Below, one piece after another: positions 33,640 to 36,250 of a stretch of DNA of 36,250 nt. The DNA comes from Patescibacteria group bacterium. GTDB taxonomy: Bacteria; Patescibacteriota; Gracilibacteria; Peribacterales; Peribacteraceae. Below the pieces are notes generated by a model. It saw only the letters and a list, made by a program, of their open reading frames with translations. It was not told where the DNA came from and did not search any database. The DNA lies in assembly GCA_018814875.1 (NCBI GenBank), contig JAHIYH010000018.1:1-36250 (forward strand), read 5' to 3'. Every line of letters begins with the position of its first letter. Position 1 is the stretch's first letter. Made by a program: the position numbers and the translations under genes.

Positions 33640-33948
33640 ATGCAAAAAAAAGATGAGGATATTACACCGGCTGTATTGCTTGATCACATTCAGTATATGC
33701 AAAGGACTCTTACTGTAGAAATTAAGAAGAATCGTGAAGAAATTAAAAAGAATAGTGAGGAGATCAAGAAAAACCGTGAGGGCATTAGCAAGAATAGCGT
33801 ATCAATTCAGAATAACGGTGAACGAATAGATCGTTTGCGTGTGAACCTCACTGGTCAGCTTGATGGTATAGATAAAAGATTGGATGAAATTGAGATTGAG
33901 CAGATTCCAAAAAGAATAAAAGTCTTGGAAGAAGCAGTCTTGGTTTAA
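33640..33948 (+). CDS. Heptad-repeat coiled-coil protein
   Basis: 102 residues from ATG 33640 (a TTG lies 6 nt upstream). After MQKKDEDITPAVLLDHIQYM the sequence is strict heptads: IKKNREE, IKKNSEE, IKKNREG, ISKNSVS, IQNNGER, IDRLRVN, LTGQLDG, IDKRLDE, with Ile/Leu at the first position. The first three are near-identical at DNA level (21-bp units, about 33721-33783). Promoter TTGATA (33603-33608)-17-TAGAAT (33626-33631), then 8 nt to the ATG, so leaderless. It has no membrane segment. Function unknown. Confidence 0.75.
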   Translation: MQKKDEDITPAVLLDHIQYMQRTLTVEIKKNREEIKKNSEEIKKNREGISKNSVSIQNNGERIDRLRVNLTGQLDGIDKRLDEIEIEQIPKRIKVLEEAVLV

Positions 33949-34002
33949 TACAAAGATATACAGCAGTGCAAACTCCGCTAACTTATGCAATAATATTTAG
34001 GT

Positions 34003-36045
34003 ATGCAGCTTTATCTTAAGCAGAAACTATCAAAGTTTCTTTTCGAAAAAATGCCAAGCTACGACTGGAGAAAGATCTGTGAAAGGAGCGTTCTGACCTT
34101 CTTGGCATTCGCTTTATTTTGGAAAGGAGGAAAGAGCCTTGAGGCGACATGGCTGCTTACGTTCCTTGCATGGATGTGTACGTATGTTTATTGGTGGAGC
34201 TTGCGACACACTGAGCGAGTCGAAGGGTGGGGGAAGCCTAAGAACGATCCAGTTCACTCTATTCTGTGGTTTGGCATGATGATGTTTGTAGGTTTCACGG
34301 TACTCAGTTTCCTCAAATCATCTACAGGAAACTATGGATTAGATGAAGTGCTCAGGACAGGATCACTTGCTTTGATATTTTTTTGGGTGATGCGCAAGAG
34401 TAAAGAAAATGGGAAACAATCATTCTTCGAACGAGTTGTACATCTATTACTTATAGCATTGCTCGTTGCAGGAATCATCGGTCTATTCGTATATTTCTTC
34501 CAACCAGTAAATCGATTCGTGGGCACTTTCTTTGATTATCGTTTCCATACCGATTATTGGCCCAACGCATGGGCGGACTTTATTCTTCTTTCGTGGCCGC
34601 TTGTTGCGTGGTGGGTTATGCGTGAGCGTTACTTCGTTACTTCGTCAGCCCTGAGTTTTGTCGAAGGGTTACTTCGTTATTGTGTTTTAGGTTTAATCAT
34701 TGGATTTCTGTTATTGAGTTATTCACGTGGGGCAATGATTGCATTTGGAGGACAAATTATTTTGTGGATTGTTTTCGTTTCACTCAAACATTGGAAACGT
34801 TCTCCATTCCCATGGAAGAAAATGTTATTAAATGGATCAGTAACGTTTGCAGTTGCGCTCATCCTTTTCTTTTCTTCAAATACTTTGAGATCTTCATTCT
34901 TCCCGATCCAATCCGTTGGAGAGAAAGTTACATTTACTGCTTCCGAGGGAACATCGTCTGTTTCTGAACGGGCACAATTTTGGAATCAGGCGTGGGTGCT
35001 TTCTGTACAAAAACCACTTACCGGTTGGGGTCCGTATAGTTTCCGATTCGTACAACCTCGTTTGCAAAAAGGAGTACTTGCAACATCCGATCATCCGCAT
35101 AATGTGATCTTGAAGTTTGCAGCTGAGCGTGGGTGGATTGCAGCACTTATTTTCCTCACTCTTGTTCTGACTATTCTTATAAAGGCTGTACGTATGGAAC
35201 TTAAGTCTCATCAGCTCTTCCTTGTTTTAGGGCTCACGGGTTTTCTGGCTCATAGCATGATTGATTATAATCTGCAGTTTGTGGCAATTGCACTTTTGTT
35301 TTGGTTGATGCTTGGGATGCTGGCAGTAGATATAGAGTGGAAAAGTACCATCAAGTTGCACAAAAAATTAGTTCGGTTCTTTGAAGTAACTCTAGCCACT
35401 TCTTTACTTGTGGTGGCAGTACTGGAATCCCAAGGAATGGTGCTTTCATCATTCGGAAGACATGCAGAAGCGCGTGGAGAAGTGGAGAAGGCGCTCTATT
35501 GGTACGATAAGGCTAAAGATCAAAATATGAGTAGGGATATGCACCTAAGCCGAGCAAAAATTTTGTACGACCTTCGGCGCTTAGATGAGGCAAAAAATGC
35601 GATTAGTGATTACTTTGAACAGAATAAAGAAGACCCAAGAGCATGGAAGAGGTTGGGAGATATTCTTCGTTCGCAAAGAGAAGTAGAAGAAGCGTTGGAG
35701 GTCTACCAGATTGCGTATGAGTTAGGGGGGAAATATAACGACGCATCTATCATGAATGCACATACCGAGCTGTTGATGGATTCTAATCAGTGGATTAAAT
35801 TGGAGGAGATAAAAAATAAATATACCGCCGTTATGAAGGAATTTGTGGATGCCATAGAGCACAATACGCATTTTGTGGCATTATCTCCTAATGCAGAGGC
35901 AATCATAGAGCTAGCGAATCACTTCTCGGTGATACATAACAGAAAGGAGGCTCCTTTGTATCAGGTTTTGGCTGCACGGGCTGATCATCATTCAAAATTA
36001 GAACGGGAGAAAATCAAGGCGAGACCTCCGGGGTATCTTTGGTAG
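34003..36045 (+). CDS. O-antigen ligase/polymerase-like protein with TPR tail
   Basis: 680 residues. About ten to twelve membrane helices cover ~25-470; the Wzy_C/O-antigen-ligase loop is SVSERAQFWNQAWVLSVQKP, LTGWGPYSFRFVQP and SDHPHNVILKFAAERGW. The C-terminal ~490-680 is tetratricopeptide-like (ARGEVEKALYWYDKAKDQNM, RRLDEAKNAISDYFEQNKED, REVEEALEVYQIAYELGGKY). It probably ligates or polymerises surface glycans. TAATAT lies 6 nt before the ATG. At 34628-34679 the coding sequence contains a 12-bp direct repeat flanking an inverted element. Confidence 0.88.
   Translation: MQLYLKQKLSKFLFEKMPSYDWRKICERSVLTFLAFALFWKGGKSLEATWLLTFLAWMCTYVYWWSLRHTERVEGWGKPKNDPVHSILWFGMMMFVGFTVLSFLKSSTGNYGLDEVLRTGSLALIFFWVMRKSKENGKQSFFERVVHLLLIALLVAGIIGLFVYFFQPVNRFVGTFFDYRFHTDYWPNAWADFILLSWPLVAWWVMRERYFVTSSALSFVEGLLRYCVLGLIIGFLLLSYSRGAMIAFGGQIILWIVFVSLKHWKRSPFPWKKMLLNGSVTFAVALILFFSSNTLRSSFFPIQSVGEKVTFTASEGTSSVSERAQFWNQAWVLSVQKPLTGWGPYSFRFVQPRLQKGVLATSDHPHNVILKFAAERGWIAALIFLTLVLTILIKAVRMELKSHQLFLVLGLTGFLAHSMIDYNLQFVAIALLFWLMLGMLAVDIEWKSTIKLHKKLVRFFEVTLATSLLVVAVLESQGMVLSSFGRHAEARGEVEKALYWYDKAKDQNMSRDMHLSRAKILYDLRRLDEAKNAISDYFEQNKEDPRAWKRLGDILRSQREVEEALEVYQIAYELGGKYNDASIMNAHTELLMDSNQWIKLEEIKNKYTAVMKEFVDAIEHNTHFVALSPNAEAIIELANHFSVIHNRKEAPLYQVLAARADHHSKLEREKIKARPPGYLW
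34649..34668. repeat. Inverted element within the ligase gene
   Basis: CCCTGAGTTTTGTCGAAGGG resembles the CCTGAGC-TTGTCGAAGG sequence known as an intergenic repeat in many bacteria. GTTACTTCGTTA occurs at 34628-34639 and 34668-34679, on both sides. It is read through as SALSFVEG. Confidence 0.6.
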
Positions 36046-36055
36046 AAGTCCTGAA

Positions 36056-36110
36056 AATAAGTTCCAAGTGAAAAAGTTCCAAGTTCCAAATTTCAGTTGG
36101 CACTTGGCAC
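36056..36110. repeat. Word hairpin, AAGTTCCAAGT type
   Basis: Left arm AAGTTCCAAGTGAAAAAGTT plus CCAAGTTCC; right arm AGTTGGCACTTGGCAC, an imperfect complement. It starts 11 nt after the ligase stop. Confidence 0.65.
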
Positions 36111-36160
36111 AGTCTTTTCCGATCCAAGAATGAGCATGAACTAAATCATCTTGGAAACAT

Positions 36161-36250
36161 CTAGAGCATAACATCATGAGGTGGGATTACAATGTTGAGG
36201 AGTTTCTCTTTTGCTTTCTTCATATCTCCTGCTGCCTGATTAGGAGTCTT
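36161..36250 (-). CDS. C-terminal end of a gene running off the window
   Basis: The minus strand is open from the window edge to TAG at 36163-36161, giving 29 residues: TPNQAAGDMKKAKEKLLNIV and IPPHDVML near the end. The composition looks coding, but the family cannot be told from this piece. Confidence 0.45.
   Translation of the reverse strand, partial: KTPNQAAGDMKKAKEKLLNIVIPPHDVML

Overview
The window reads as a chromosomal segment of a Candidate Phyla Radiation (Patescibacteria) bacterium, most likely of the Peregrinibacteria type; the phylum call is my inference. Supporting signs are the mixture of housekeeping genes with many lineage-restricted small, Cys-rich or coiled-coil proteins, a membrane-anchored Clp-like ATPase behind a small membrane protein, CPR-style surface proteins (cohesin, dockerin, SLH, Calx-beta, sortase) and intergenic DNA full of short-word hairpins. 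TGA ends several genes, for example the holA gene and purF-side genes, so the UGA=Gly code of Gracilibacteria does not apply. No IS element, prophage or CRISPR array is visible.

Layout. 1-800: a Cys-rich ORF and a 9-bp minisatellite. 801-3624 (minus): a three-gene surface operon made of a secreted dockerin protein, a cohesin/Cys-rich/FnIII protein with a cell-wall sorting tail, and a cupredoxin-like protein with a sorting tail. 3778-7011: holA, a DMT transporter that looks foreign, a small conserved-looking protein and greA. 7330-10689: carB, with an intrinsic-terminator hairpin inside its first codons and a palindromic repeat inside its interdomain linker. 10850-13264: two SLH proteins, one with Calx-beta domains. 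13271-14715: tRNA-Leu(UAA) and a sortase. 14851-20554: an unknown 329-aa protein, mnmA, a DUF2157/GDYXXLXY membrane pair, prfA and a Lys-rich small protein. 20632-25697: purD, purF, a lipoprotein, folD and tmk. 25790-28620: a membrane protein plus a Clp-like AAA+ protein. 28652-32471: class I aldolase, a small protein, groEL and groES under a CIRCE operator. 32497-36250: a membrane protein with a structured leader, tRNA-Leu(CAG), a coiled-coil protein, an O-antigen-ligase/TPR protein and the edge of one more gene.

How genes work together. purF and purD (adjacent, same strand) with folD, tmk and carB supply nucleotides. greA, prfA, mnmA, holA and the two Leu tRNAs serve information processing. 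Sortase (13489-14715) is the likely enzyme for the two sorting-tail proteins at 801-3283, and the dockerin protein is the likely docking partner of the cohesin protein.

Two themes run through the window. First, most genes show a -10-like hexamer 5-9 nt before the start codon and no Shine-Dalgarno, which points to widespread leaderless transcripts; only the DMT gene and the gene at 32656 carry strong Shine-Dalgarno sequences, long leaders and GC-rich terminators. Second, many gaps hold an imperfect long hairpin whose arms are tandem copies of a short word, and the word differs from site to site; copies overlap stop codons and one lies in frame inside carB.
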